A stretch of 37,687 nt of DNA. Source: an uncultured Oscillospiraceae bacterium (GTDB lineage: Bacteria > Bacillota > Clostridia > Oscillospirales > Oscillospiraceae). Position numbers and translations under genes: made by a program. Location of the stretch: positions 1 through 37,687 of the forward strand of contig CAAELC010000006.1 in the NCBI GenBank assembly GCA_900756715.1, given 5' to 3'. Below the pieces are notes generated by a model. The model saw nothing but the letters and a program-made list of their open reading frames with translations. It was not told the origin of the DNA and ran no database searches. Of this stretch, positions 23,828 through 31,909 are shown in pieces (within the stretch, counting starts at the first letter, position 1; every line of letters starts with the position of its first letter).

Positions 23828-23856
23828 ATTTTAGCACCCATCTCCCCTTCTGTCAA
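23828..23856 (-). promoter_or_regulatory. Sigma-A promoter of the infC operon
   Basis: Consensus TTGACA (23856-23851), 17 bases, TAAAAT (23833-23828) on the minus strand with TG just before the spacer end. Confidence 0.88.
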
Positions 23857-23885
23857 GGCTTTTTCGGATACTTTTTCTGATTTTT

Positions 23886-23920
23886 TCACGGGAAGCGGCC
23901 GCAAAAGCCGCCTCCCGTGA
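23886..23920 (-). terminator. Hairpin after the xdhA-xdhC-xdhB-ygfM-xdhD operon
   Basis: 14-base arms (13 pairs plus one G.U in minus-strand RNA) around a 7-base loop, between the xdhD stop and the infC promoter. A-rich rather than U-rich sequence follows, so its strength is uncertain. Confidence 0.55.
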
Positions 23921-23943
23921 AATACTGTCGTCTTTCAGCTTCC

Positions 23944-26823
23944 TCAGATTTTCCCCAGTGCCTTCAGCACCTTCTCCGGGGTCATGGGCCAGCTGCGCAG
24001 CCACACGCCGCAGGCATCATGGATGGCAATGCCGATGGCCGGTGCCGCGCCGTTGCAGGCAATCTCGGAAATGGATTTTGCGCCGTAAGGTCCATAGGGA
24101 TCGTCCACATCAATCAGCACCGACTTGAAATCCTCCGGCGCATCGGCGATCATGGGGGCGCCGTAATCGGTCAGGTTGGCGTTGATGCACCGGCCGTCCC
24201 TGTCCAGCACCATCCCCTCGTAAAGAGAGTGCCCGATAGACTTCATCACCGCGCCGTACATCTGGCACAGGGCGATTTCCGGGTTGATGGGCGTACCGGC
24301 GTCCTGCAGGGCGTAGAACTTCTGCACCTTGATTTCACCTGTTTTCGTGTTCACCGCCACCTGCGCAAAATGCGCGCCGTACGGAACCGAAGACGCAGTG
24401 GTCACAAAGCTGCCGTGGGCCACCATCTGGCCCCGTCCATCGCCCGCCGTGGCCGAGTGGGAAATGTCCCAGTAGCTGCGCGATGCCCCGGTCTTCTTGG
24501 AATAGACCTCTCCCGGCTCCCGCACATCCAAGTCATCCGCACTCTCGCCCATCTGCAAGGCAGCTTCCTTCAGAATCAGTTCTTTCAGCTTCTTCGTGGC
24601 AACCAGCGAGGCGTTGCCGCTGAAGAAGGTGCCGGAGGAGGCGTATGCGCCGGTGTCAAACACGCAGGAATCCGTGTCGCCGGATACCACCGTGATCTTT
24701 TCCATGGGAAGCTTCAGGATTTCCCGCACAATCTTGGCGGAAATGGTGTCCAGTCCCGTGCCCAGATCGGCGCCGCCGCTGTTCAGAATCACCGTGCCGT
24801 CTGTTTCCAGCTTGGCAATGGCCTCGGCGTGGTCCAGTCCCGGCAGACCGCTGCCCTGCATAATCATGGCAAAGCCCTTGCCAATTTTCCAGTCGGGGTC
24901 ATCGGACACTTCCTTCTTGCCCCAGTCGATCATGTCGCAGCCCTGCCGGATCGCTTCATCCAGTCCGCAGGAGCCAACCGGCACCACCGCGCCCTCGCGG
25001 CCTTCGCCCAGCCCCTTCAGAATTTCCAGCATGTATCCTTCTTCCACATGGTTTTTCTCCACCATGGTGCGGTAATCAATGCCCAGCTTGTCGGCCAGCT
25101 CCGCCATAGCCATCATAATGCCGTAGGTACCCTTGGGCGTGCCATATCCCTGATAAGCCCCGGCCGGCGGTGTGTTGGTGTAAAACACCTTCAGATCGTA
25201 AGCCATATTTTCCACCTTGAACAGCGGCAGCGTCTTGGAGCAGCTGTTCATAGGCACCGTCAGGCAGTGGTTTCCATAAGGGCCGGTGTTGGCACACACC
25301 TCCATATAAATGGCAGTAATGGTGCCATCCTTTTTGCCGCCCATTTTCACATGTACCCGCATGGGATGGCGGGTGGAGTTGGCGTAAAACTCCTCGGCCC
25401 GGGTGTTGCGGTAATACACAGGCTTGCCGGTAATCCATGCGGCATAGCCCGTCAGGTCCTCCACCAGAATATCCTGCTTGCTGCCATAGCCGCCGCCTAC
25501 CCGCTCTTTGATGACATGGATTTTGTTTTCCGGGATACCGCACACCCAACTGACAATGCGCCGCACATGATAGGGCACCTGCGTGGCGCAGTTAAGCACC
25601 AACCGGCCGTTCTCCACATGGGCATAGCACACATGGGGCTCCAGCGGAGTATGCTGAATCTGGCTGGTCTGATAAGTCTGCTCCACAATGGCATCCGCCT
25701 CAGCAAAGCCCTTTTCCATGTCGCCGATGCCACCCTTGTTGGATGCAGCTATATTTTTGTGTATATCCGCGTGCAGGGGGAACTGGTAAACCACCTTCCC
25801 CTCCCGGGGGTCGCCCTGAAGCTTGTTGTACTCCTCCAGATCATCCGGCGCACCGGCATTGTACTGGACCGGCCCGTTGTGTACCAGCGGCGCCCCTTCC
25901 GCCATGGCCTCCTCCACGGTGAACACCGCATCCTGCGGCTCATACTCCACCTTAATCAGCGCCGCAGCCCTGTCGGCAATTTCCGGTGTGCGCGCCACAA
26001 TGCCCGCCACCCGGTCGCCGACATGGCGCACCTTCTTATTAAACAGCCGGCGGTCGTGGGGCGACGGCTCCGGCGTGCCCTGACCGGCCTGCATGTAGTA
26101 AACATCCGGGCAGTTAAATGCCGTGATAATGGCTGCCACGCCTTCCAGCTTCTCTGCCTCTGTGGTGTCGATGGATTTGATGTAGGCACTGGCAAAGGGG
26201 CTGCGCAGCACATGCAGGCACCACGCATTAGCCGGTACCTTATCCTCCACGAATACCGGCTCGCCGGAAACCAGCGCAGCGCCGTCCACCTTGCCGCAGG
26301 GCTTGCCGATCACCTCCAGATTGGCCCGGAAGGCCGGGGCAATCTCCGTGCGGAACTGGCCAAAGTCCCGCAGCTCCGTGGCCAGCTGCACTGCCAGATA
26401 GTAATGCTCGTATCCGGCATCCCGGATGAAAATACCTGTCAGCACCTCCCGAATCTGCTCCCGGGTGGGATGAGGGTGCTGCTCCATCAGCCATGTCAGC
26501 ATCAGCGCTGCCGCCGGTGCATTGTACGCACTCTGTACAATACCGGAGGCTATCATAGCCTTCTGCACATAGTTCAGTTCTCTCCCCTGCATCAGGGACT
26601 CCGCCGTGCGAATCTCCGCCCCTTCAGCCTGATACAGCAGGATAAAGTTTGCATAGCGCAGCTTGCCGTTAAAAATAATGGTATCCGACCCGGCAAAGCC
26701 CTCGGCGTCATCGCTGTCGCGAACGGAGTAATATCCTTCGTGATACAGCGCATCCCGCAGGCGCATAGTCTCCTCGCCATGCAGGGTAACGGTTCTTCCG
26801 TTGATGTTGCATTTGATTTCCAT
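23944..26823 (-). CDS. xdhD: XdhD-type molybdenum hydroxylase with degenerate Fe-S domain
   Basis: 959 residues; the start at 26823 is 7 bases after GGAGG. It resembles E. coli XdhD (about 956 aa, putative hypoxanthine oxidase). Residues 1-150 have the fold pattern of the 2x[2Fe-2S] domain, but all eight cluster cysteines are replaced (D39, A44, D47, N59, S98, N101, I133, D135 when aligned without gaps to the XdhC encoded next door). From about 165 on it is a xanthine-oxidase-type MoCo subunit: VGGGYGSKQDIL, GAYQGYGTPKG, GGADLGTGLDT, and the catalytic-Glu region GPYGAKSISEIACNG near the C-terminus. Without Fe-S clusters it needs a partner to pass electrons. YgfM, encoded 4 bases upstream, is the likely FAD partner. 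The substrate is probably a purine or other N-heterocycle, by family only. Confidence 0.9.
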   Translation of the reverse strand: MEIKCNINGRTVTLHGEETMRLRDALYHEGYYSVRDSDDAEGFAGSDTIIFNGKLRYANFILLYQAEGAEIRTAESLMQGRELNYVQKAMIASGIVQSAYNAPAAALMLTWLMEQHPHPTREQIREVLTGIFIRDAGYEHYYLAVQLATELRDFGQFRTEIAPAFRANLEVIGKPCGKVDGAALVSGEPVFVEDKVPANAWCLHVLRSPFASAYIKSIDTTEAEKLEGVAAIITAFNCPDVYYMQAGQGTPEPSPHDRRLFNKKVRHVGDRVAGIVARTPEIADRAAALIKVEYEPQDAVFTVEEAMAEGAPLVHNGPVQYNAGAPDDLEEYNKLQGDPREGKVVYQFPLHADIHKNIAASNKGGIGDMEKGFAEADAIVEQTYQTSQIQHTPLEPHVCYAHVENGRLVLNCATQVPYHVRRIVSWVCGIPENKIHVIKERVGGGYGSKQDILVEDLTGYAAWITGKPVYYRNTRAEEFYANSTRHPMRVHVKMGGKKDGTITAIYMEVCANTGPYGNHCLTVPMNSCSKTLPLFKVENMAYDLKVFYTNTPPAGAYQGYGTPKGTYGIMMAMAELADKLGIDYRTMVEKNHVEEGYMLEILKGLGEGREGAVVPVGSCGLDEAIRQGCDMIDWGKKEVSDDPDWKIGKGFAMIMQGSGLPGLDHAEAIAKLETDGTVILNSGGADLGTGLDTISAKIVREILKLPMEKITVVSGDTDSCVFDTGAYASSGTFFSGNASLVATKKLKELILKEAALQMGESADDLDVREPGEVYSKKTGASRSYWDISHSATAGDGRGQMVAHGSFVTTASSVPYGAHFAQVAVNTKTGEIKVQKFYALQDAGTPINPEIALCQMYGAVMKSIGHSLYEGMVLDRDGRCINANLTDYGAPMIADAPEDFKSVLIDVDDPYGPYGAKSISEIACNGAAPAIGIAIHDACGVWLRSWPMTPEKVLKALGKI

Positions 26824-26827
26824 GCCG

Positions 26828-27526
26828 TTACCTCCCCTCCAGCGTAAAGACAATGGATGCCAGATATTTCTTATAGTCGGCGCTGCCGGTCAGATCATCC
26901 GTAAAAGTCATATCCTTTACAATGTCAGCTGTTTTCCCGTATGTAAAGTCGCTTCCGTGTATGCTCAATGCATATACTCCCCCGCTGTGTGCGGCAATCA
27001 GAGCCGCGTGGCTGGCCGAGGTGTTTCCAAAGCGCCGCACCCAGCCGGTGCGGTCTTTTTCTACTGTGATATACTCAATCAGCCGCTTGCACCGGCTTTG
27101 CAGATACTCCCCCACCGGCTTTTCCTGCTTCCCGTGGGGAGTCTGTGTCAGCAGCACCGCCTCTGCCGCGGTAAATGCCGCCGCCAGATAGCTGTCCTGC
27201 CGCCGCAGGCCCAGATTGCCGCCCACAGTGGCGCTGTTGCGCCGCACGAAGGATGAGCACAGCCGCGCCGCGTCCTTCAGAAATTCCGGCACCAGCTCGC
27301 TTTCAATCAGTTCGTTCAGCGTACACCGTGCCCCGATATACACCCGGCCATCCTTCTCATAAATATCATCCATTCCCAGTGCGCTCAGGTCGATCAGGTC
27401 CTTCCCTGCCGCATCCGATCCCAAGCGCAAATTGTCCGTCCCGCCGGCCAGATATACGGCGGTATCTGCCATGTCCCGCCGCAGCGTCACCGCCTCCAGC
27501 GGTGTTCCGGGATGATAGATTACCAT
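26828..27526 (-). CDS. ygfM: YgfM-type short FAD-binding subunit
   Basis: 232 residues from MVIYHPGTPLEA; the start at 27526 follows GGGGAGGA. FAD_binding_5 motifs: LAGGTDNLRL (about 28-37) and RRNSATVGGNLGLRRQDSY (about 94-112). It is shorter than the 288-residue XdhB beside it, with a reduced C-terminal domain. In E. coli the homologous pair is ygfM-xdhD, and the same order with a 4-base gap occurs here, so the two probably form one enzyme. The residues that normally read NASPxGD after the GGN are changed to LRRQDS, suggesting altered flavin contacts. Confidence 0.85.
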   Translation of the reverse strand: MVIYHPGTPLEAVTLRRDMADTAVYLAGGTDNLRLGSDAAGKDLIDLSALGMDDIYEKDGRVYIGARCTLNELIESELVPEFLKDAARLCSSFVRRNSATVGGNLGLRRQDSYLAAAFTAAEAVLLTQTPHGKQEKPVGEYLQSRCKRLIEYITVEKDRTGWVRRFGNTSASHAALIAAHSGGVYALSIHGSDFTYGKTADIVKDMTFTDDLTGSADYKKYLASIVFTLEGR

Positions 27527-27588
27527 CGTTCTTCCTCCCCGTATCAATTCCATCATCTGCTTATGCTTCCGCTTCCATGTCTCTGCTT

Positions 27589-28455
27589 TTATTCTATGCG
27601 CCCCGCCGGATGACCGGCTGCCAGCTGGTCAATAAAATACTCCAGCATCCGCCGTGTTGTGTTGCGCCGGTATTCCGGCATAGCGTGGGGGCTGATTACA
27701 TCGTTCCACGCATCCAGAAACGCCCCCTTTGCCTCCGGCAGCTGTTCCAGCGTTTTGCCAATCAACAGCTGCTCCGCCGCGCGGCTGCGCGCCACCTTGG
27801 GGCCTGCCGCGCCGGAAGATGCCCGGAAGTCCGCTACCACGCCGTCTTTCACCGTAGCCGCGGCGGACAGCGTCAGCTTGGAGATGGCGTTTGCCCGGCG
27901 CATGCCCACCTTGTGAAAGAAGATGTGGGTAAATTCCTGCCTGGGAATCACCACTTCCGTAATCAGCTCATCCGGCCGGATGGCCGTCTTTTTGGTGGCA
28001 ATGATAAAGTCGTCCACCTTCATTTTCCGCTGTCCGTCCACACTCTGCAGCACCACCTCCGCATCCAGCAGGATCAGCGGCTGCGGCATGTCGCCCTTGG
28101 GCGATGCGTTGCCGATGTTGCCGCCGATGGTAGCGCTGTTGCGCAGAGCGATGGCGCCCATCCGGGACGCTGCGTCCCGCAGCAGCGGATGAACCGCCTC
28201 CGACGCCGCAATCTGGGCCGAAGTAGTCATAGCCCCGATGGACACGCTGCCGTCCTCATTTTCCCGGATGCCCCGCAGCTCCTTCACCCCGGCCAGCAGC
28301 ATCACCGCCGTCCGGAAAGCAGGCGTAATCCCCGCGCCCCGGCTGTTGGCTACCATCAGGTCAGAGCCGCCGCCCATGGGAATGGCGCCCGTCTCCTTTC
28401 GGATTCTCAGAGCCTCCTCCAGAGACTCCGGCATGAAGCATTTTACCTGTTCCAT
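27589..28455 (-). CDS. xdhB: Xanthine dehydrogenase-type FAD-binding subunit
   Basis: 288 residues, typical for XdhB/CoxM-type subunits (E. coli XdhB 292). The start at 28455 overlaps the end of xdhC by 13 bases and follows AAAGGAG. PMGGGSDLMV (about 26-35) and LRNSATIGGNIGNASPKGD (about 104-122) are the FAD-binding motifs. A CO_deh_flav_C-like C-terminal domain follows. The flavin passes electrons from the Fe-S subunit to NAD or another acceptor. Confidence 0.92.
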   Translation of the reverse strand: MEQVKCFMPESLEEALRIRKETGAIPMGGGSDLMVANSRGAGITPAFRTAVMLLAGVKELRGIRENEDGSVSIGAMTTSAQIAASEAVHPLLRDAASRMGAIALRNSATIGGNIGNASPKGDMPQPLILLDAEVVLQSVDGQRKMKVDDFIIATKKTAIRPDELITEVVIPRQEFTHIFFHKVGMRRANAISKLTLSAAATVKDGVVADFRASSGAAGPKVARSRAAEQLLIGKTLEQLPEAKGAFLDAWNDVISPHAMPEYRRNTTRRMLEYFIDQLAAGHPAGRIE

Positions 28456-28925
28456 AGCGCCGCTCCTTTTTCCGCCGCAAGCTTGATGCACTCCACAATC
28501 AGATCATACCCGGTACAGCGGCAGATATTGCCGCTGATCCCCACCCGGATTTCCTCCTCCGTCGGATTCGGATTCTTGCTTAAAAGCACATAGGTGGCCA
28601 TTACCATGCCGGGGATGCAGAAACCGCACTGCACCGCGCCGCCTTCGGCATATGCGTCAATGATGCACTTGCCCTTCTCCGTGTCCCGGATGCCCTCAAT
28701 GGTCAGCAGGGTGCAGCCGTTCACGGCTCCTATCGGGATAATGCAGCTTGTCACCAATTCGCCGTCTCTGATAATAGAGCACGCGCCGCACTCCCCCTCG
28801 CCACAGCCCTCCTTGCTGCCGGTCAGGCCGTAATCCTCCCGCAGCACATCCAGCAGCCGCCGCAGCGGGTCGCCGGTATAAACCTTTTCTTCGCCGTTCA
28901 GCGTAAATCGAACATCAGTGAACAT
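28443..28925 (-). CDS. xdhC: Xanthine dehydrogenase-type 2x[2Fe-2S] subunit
   Basis: 160 residues (E. coli XdhC 159). The start is set at 28925 because GAGGAGG precedes it and the protein then begins like the family; it overlaps the xdhA stop by 11 bases. All eight cluster cysteines are present: C41, C46, C49, C61 (plant-ferredoxin-type cluster) and C100, C103, C135, C137 (helical cluster, QCGFCIPG and NICRCTGY). It carries electrons from the MoCo of XdhA to the FAD of XdhB. It is the only free intact Fe-S subunit of the operon. Confidence 0.95.
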   Translation of the reverse strand: MFTDVRFTLNGEEKVYTGDPLRRLLDVLREDYGLTGSKEGCGEGECGACSIIRDGELVTSCIIPIGAVNGCTLLTIEGIRDTEKGKCIIDAYAEGGAVQCGFCIPGMVMATYVLLSKNPNPTEEEIRVGISGNICRCTGYDLIVECIKLAAEKGAALWNR

Positions 28926-31059
28926 GCGCAAGCGCCTCCTCAATATCCTCCGGCGGGATGGGAATGGCATGAAACTGCGTTCCCAGCGCCCGCTCCACTG
29001 CGTCCACATAGGCGGCGGACGCACCATTGAATACCAACTCGCCCATTCCCTTTGCGCCGTAGGGCCCCCAGGGGTAGGGGTTTTCCTGAATATGGTAAAA
29101 CTGCTTGGGGAAATCCATAGAGGTCGGGATCACATAGTCAGACATGCTTTTCTGCCGGAAATAGCCCTTCTTATTTTCCAGCTTCTCCATGGAGCCATAC
29201 CCCAGCGACTGCAAAATACCGCCGTTGATCTGCCCGTGTACAATCAGCTCGTCAATGGCTTTGCCGATCTCGTGGGAAGACCAGATACCGGTGGTGCGCA
29301 CCTCATTGGTCCGCTTATCCACCTCCACCTCCACGCAGGCAACGCCCCAGCCATAGCCCAGGTATGCGTCGCCCCGGAAGGTGGCCTGATCCCACGGATA
29401 GCCCTCGGGGTGCTCATACTCCACCTCGGTGGAAAAGTCCCCCTCGTCCCAGCGTTCTTTCATTTCCAGTGCAGCCCGTTCCACCAGCCGGCCCACGATC
29501 ATTGTGGAGCGGGAGGCGGCAGTGGGGCCGGAGTCCACCACCTTAGCCGTATCCGGATCTTTGTATTCAATCTGGTCAATGGATACGCCCAGCGTAGCCG
29601 CGCAGATTTTGCGCAGCGTGGTCTTGAAGCCCTGCCCCATCTCCGTGGAGCCAACCTGAATGGACACTCTGTCCCCGGTTTTCACCAGCCGGGCATGAGC
29701 CTTGATAATCGCCTGCTCGCCGTTTCCGGTGAAGGCCCCGCCGTGGTTGTACAGGGAAATGCCGATGCCCCGTCCGCAGCCGGGTTTGTATTCCCGGCTC
29801 TTGCGCCAATAGTCGGATTCCCGGGTAATAACCTCCAGCATCTCGGGCAGCTTGACTTCCTCGATGATGTGGCCGTTGGTGGTCGTTTCATCGCCCTTCT
29901 TCGCCAGATACTGCATCTTGAACTCCAGCGGGTCAACGCCCAGATGGCGTGCGATGTGGTCCATATGCGTTTCCACGGCGAAAATGGTCTGCGGCGCGCC
30001 GAAGCCGCGGAAGGCACAGGTGGGGAAGGTGTTGGTGCCGATTCCCACGCCCTTGAGATAGGTGTTGGGGAAGGTGTAAACGCCGTTTCCGTGAAACACG
30101 CCGCGCTGCAGCACCACATAGGACGAGGACAGATACGCGCCGCAGTTGTAGTAGATGTGTCCCTCCATGCCGGTGATTTTCCCATCCTTGATGGCGGTCT
30201 TGTAAATGCACTTGGAGGGATGCCGCTTCACGGAGAACCGGGTATCCTCCTCCCGGTCAAAAATCATCTTAATAGGCTTGCGAATCTTGTTTTCCGCCAC
30301 CAGCAGGGCGCCGCACAGCACATCCGGGAAATGCTCCTTGCCGCCGAAGGCGCCGCCGGTCGTGCACTGGCGGATGATGATGTCCTCTGCCGGAATGTCC
30401 AGCAGCCCCGCGATGGACTTTCTGATATAAAACGGACACTGGGCCGAGGCATAGAAGACGAACTTTCCATCCTCCATGGTGGCAATGGCGCCGTTGGTCT
30501 CCAGATGCACATGCTCCTGATAGGGTGTGGTCAGTGTTTCCTCGAAAATCTCATCCGCCTCGGCAAACACCTCTGCCATGGGCCGGCCCTTCTCGCAGAA
30601 CAGTTCGCACATCTCGTTGCTGCCCTTCTCCGGGAACATCGGTCCGCCCACGCAGTTGATGCCGTCGTCAATGGTCACTGCCGGAGTCTGCTCCTCATAG
30701 TCAATCTGGATCTGATCCCGCAGCTCCTTCAGCACGCCCCGGTCGGGGCCTACCACCAGACCGATGGTCTCGCCCACATACAGTACATAGTCCTCTGCAA
30801 AGCACCGCCAGTCCTTCATAATCATCCACAGCTCGTTCTTCCCCTGAGCCGGAATGTCCTTAGCCGAAATAAACCAGTACCCTTCCGGCAGCTGCGGCAG
30901 ATGGATCTGCAATATTTTCCCTCTTGGAACAGTGGATCTGACCATGTAGGCGTACTGCATATCCGGCAGCGTCATGTCGCTGACATAGACCGCCTCGCCC
31001 CGCGCCTTCTGCACGGCATCAACCCGGACGATTCTATCCCCAATCTTTGTTGCCGACAT
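28915..31059 (-). CDS. xdhA: Xanthine dehydrogenase-type molybdopterin-binding subunit
   Basis: 714 residues (E. coli XdhA 752). The start at 31059 follows AAGGGGG. MoCo-subunit motifs: TTGGAFGGKEHF (about 236-247), CAFRGFGAPQ (about 350), GSTEMGQGFKT and the active-site Glu in GPYGAKGMGELVFNG near the C-terminus. It hydroxylates an N-heterocycle or aldehyde at a Mo centre. Purine is the family default but not proven here. First gene of the operon; its promoter overlaps a 9+9 palindrome, and mocA diverges from it. Confidence 0.92.
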   Translation of the reverse strand: MSATKIGDRIVRVDAVQKARGEAVYVSDMTLPDMQYAYMVRSTVPRGKILQIHLPQLPEGYWFISAKDIPAQGKNELWMIMKDWRCFAEDYVLYVGETIGLVVGPDRGVLKELRDQIQIDYEEQTPAVTIDDGINCVGGPMFPEKGSNEMCELFCEKGRPMAEVFAEADEIFEETLTTPYQEHVHLETNGAIATMEDGKFVFYASAQCPFYIRKSIAGLLDIPAEDIIIRQCTTGGAFGGKEHFPDVLCGALLVAENKIRKPIKMIFDREEDTRFSVKRHPSKCIYKTAIKDGKITGMEGHIYYNCGAYLSSSYVVLQRGVFHGNGVYTFPNTYLKGVGIGTNTFPTCAFRGFGAPQTIFAVETHMDHIARHLGVDPLEFKMQYLAKKGDETTTNGHIIEEVKLPEMLEVITRESDYWRKSREYKPGCGRGIGISLYNHGGAFTGNGEQAIIKAHARLVKTGDRVSIQVGSTEMGQGFKTTLRKICAATLGVSIDQIEYKDPDTAKVVDSGPTAASRSTMIVGRLVERAALEMKERWDEGDFSTEVEYEHPEGYPWDQATFRGDAYLGYGWGVACVEVEVDKRTNEVRTTGIWSSHEIGKAIDELIVHGQINGGILQSLGYGSMEKLENKKGYFRQKSMSDYVIPTSMDFPKQFYHIQENPYPWGPYGAKGMGELVFNGASAAYVDAVERALGTQFHAIPIPPEDIEEALAHVH

Positions 31060-31114
31060 TTTTGTGCCCCCTTACATAAAAATAAAGAGTTTTCAGATGA
31101 TTCGCGGTTTTATT

Positions 31115-31150
31115 GAACAATATTGTATCATATTGTTCCTCTTTTGAAAA
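31115..31150 (-). promoter_or_regulatory. Promoter of the xdhA operon with palindromic operator
   Basis: TTTTCA (31150-31145), 17 bases, TACAAT (31127-31122) on the minus strand. A perfect inverted repeat GAACAATAT-N6-ATATTGTTC (31115-31138) covers the -10 box, as a repressor operator would. A second short palindrome, AGAACC-N5-GGTTCT, lies at 31150-31166. Confidence 0.6.
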
Positions 31151-31201
31151 GAACCGCCGTGGTTCTACTTATAAGATAACGAATTGTCCCGCCAAATTGA
31201 T

Positions 31202-31231
31202 TTGACAGTGTTCCTGTAAATCGGGTATACT
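31202..31231 (+). promoter_or_regulatory. Sigma-A promoter of mocA
   Basis: TTGACA (31202-31207), 18 bases, TATACT (31226-31231), divergent from the xdhA promoter. Confidence 0.75.
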
Positions 31232-31283
31232 GGCGAAAAAGCGATTCCCAACGCCGCAACTGCCTGAACAGGAGGTACCGCAT

Positions 31284-31847
31284 ATGAAAATCGGCTGTGT
31301 GGTCATGGCTGCCGGCAACAGCGTCCGCTTTGGCCGCAATAAGCTTCTGGCGCAATACGAAGGCCGTCCCCTCATCCAGCTGGCGCTTCAGGCTGTCCCG
31401 GCAGAATTGTTCAGCCGGGTGGCAGTTGTCACGCAGTATCCTGAGGTGGAGTCCCTTGCCCGCAGCTTCCGCTTTCAGGTAGTTTCCAATCCTCATCCGG
31501 AGGCCGGGCAAAGTCTCTCTGTCCAGCTGGGTCTTGCCCGGATGCTGGATTGCGACGCCGTGCTCTTTCAGGTAGCGGACCAGCCCCGTCTGCGCCGCAG
31601 TGATGTGGAGGGCCTGTTGGCTTTTTACGAAAGTCATCCGGATCACATCGTGGCGTTGGGCCATCAGGGCCGCCGGGGAAATCCCTGTCTCTTTCCCGCC
31701 CGCTTTTTTCCGGAGCTTCTGGAAATTGAAGGCGATCAGGGCGGCAGCAGCGTGATCCGCGCCCACGAAAGTGACCTGCTCCTGTGGGAGGTTCCCACCG
31801 CTGCGCTGATGGATGTAGATACCCCCCAGCAGCTGCACCGGCTGTAA
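31284..31847 (+). CDS. mocA: Molybdenum cofactor cytidylyltransferase (MocA family)
   Basis: 187 residues. The start at 31284 follows AGGAGGT. The nucleotidyltransferase motif VVMAAGNSVRFGRNKLL (about 6-22), then QVADQPRLR (about 97-105, metal/nucleotide site) and RRGNPCLFP. MocA converts Mo-molybdopterin to the CMP-dinucleotide form used by xanthine dehydrogenase-family enzymes. Its position between three MoCo enzymes, and next to xdhD homologues as in E. coli (ygfJ/mocA), supports this strongly. Confidence 0.93.
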   Translation: MKIGCVVMAAGNSVRFGRNKLLAQYEGRPLIQLALQAVPAELFSRVAVVTQYPEVESLARSFRFQVVSNPHPEAGQSLSVQLGLARMLDCDAVLFQVADQPRLRRSDVEGLLAFYESHPDHIVALGHQGRRGNPCLFPARFFPELLEIEGDQGGSSVIRAHESDLLLWEVPTAALMDVDTPQQLHRL

Positions 31848-31875
31848 AATATTGGCCCTTCCCGATTTTTCATCC

Positions 31876-31905
31876 AAGCCCCATCTCCGCCAGGAGACGG
31901 GGCTT
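31876..31905 (-). terminator. Hairpin between convergent mocA and the fused xanthine dehydrogenase gene
   Basis: 13-base arms around a 4-base loop. The one imperfect pair is G.U in minus-strand RNA. Ends in CTT on both sides; it can serve both genes. Confidence 0.7.
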
Positions 31906-31909
31906 TCGC

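Noticed and set aside
31060..31114. Molybdenum cofactor or purine riboswitch upstream of xdhA
   Set aside because: The leader is about 55 bases with no extended stem structure. The only clear element is the palindrome over the -10 box.
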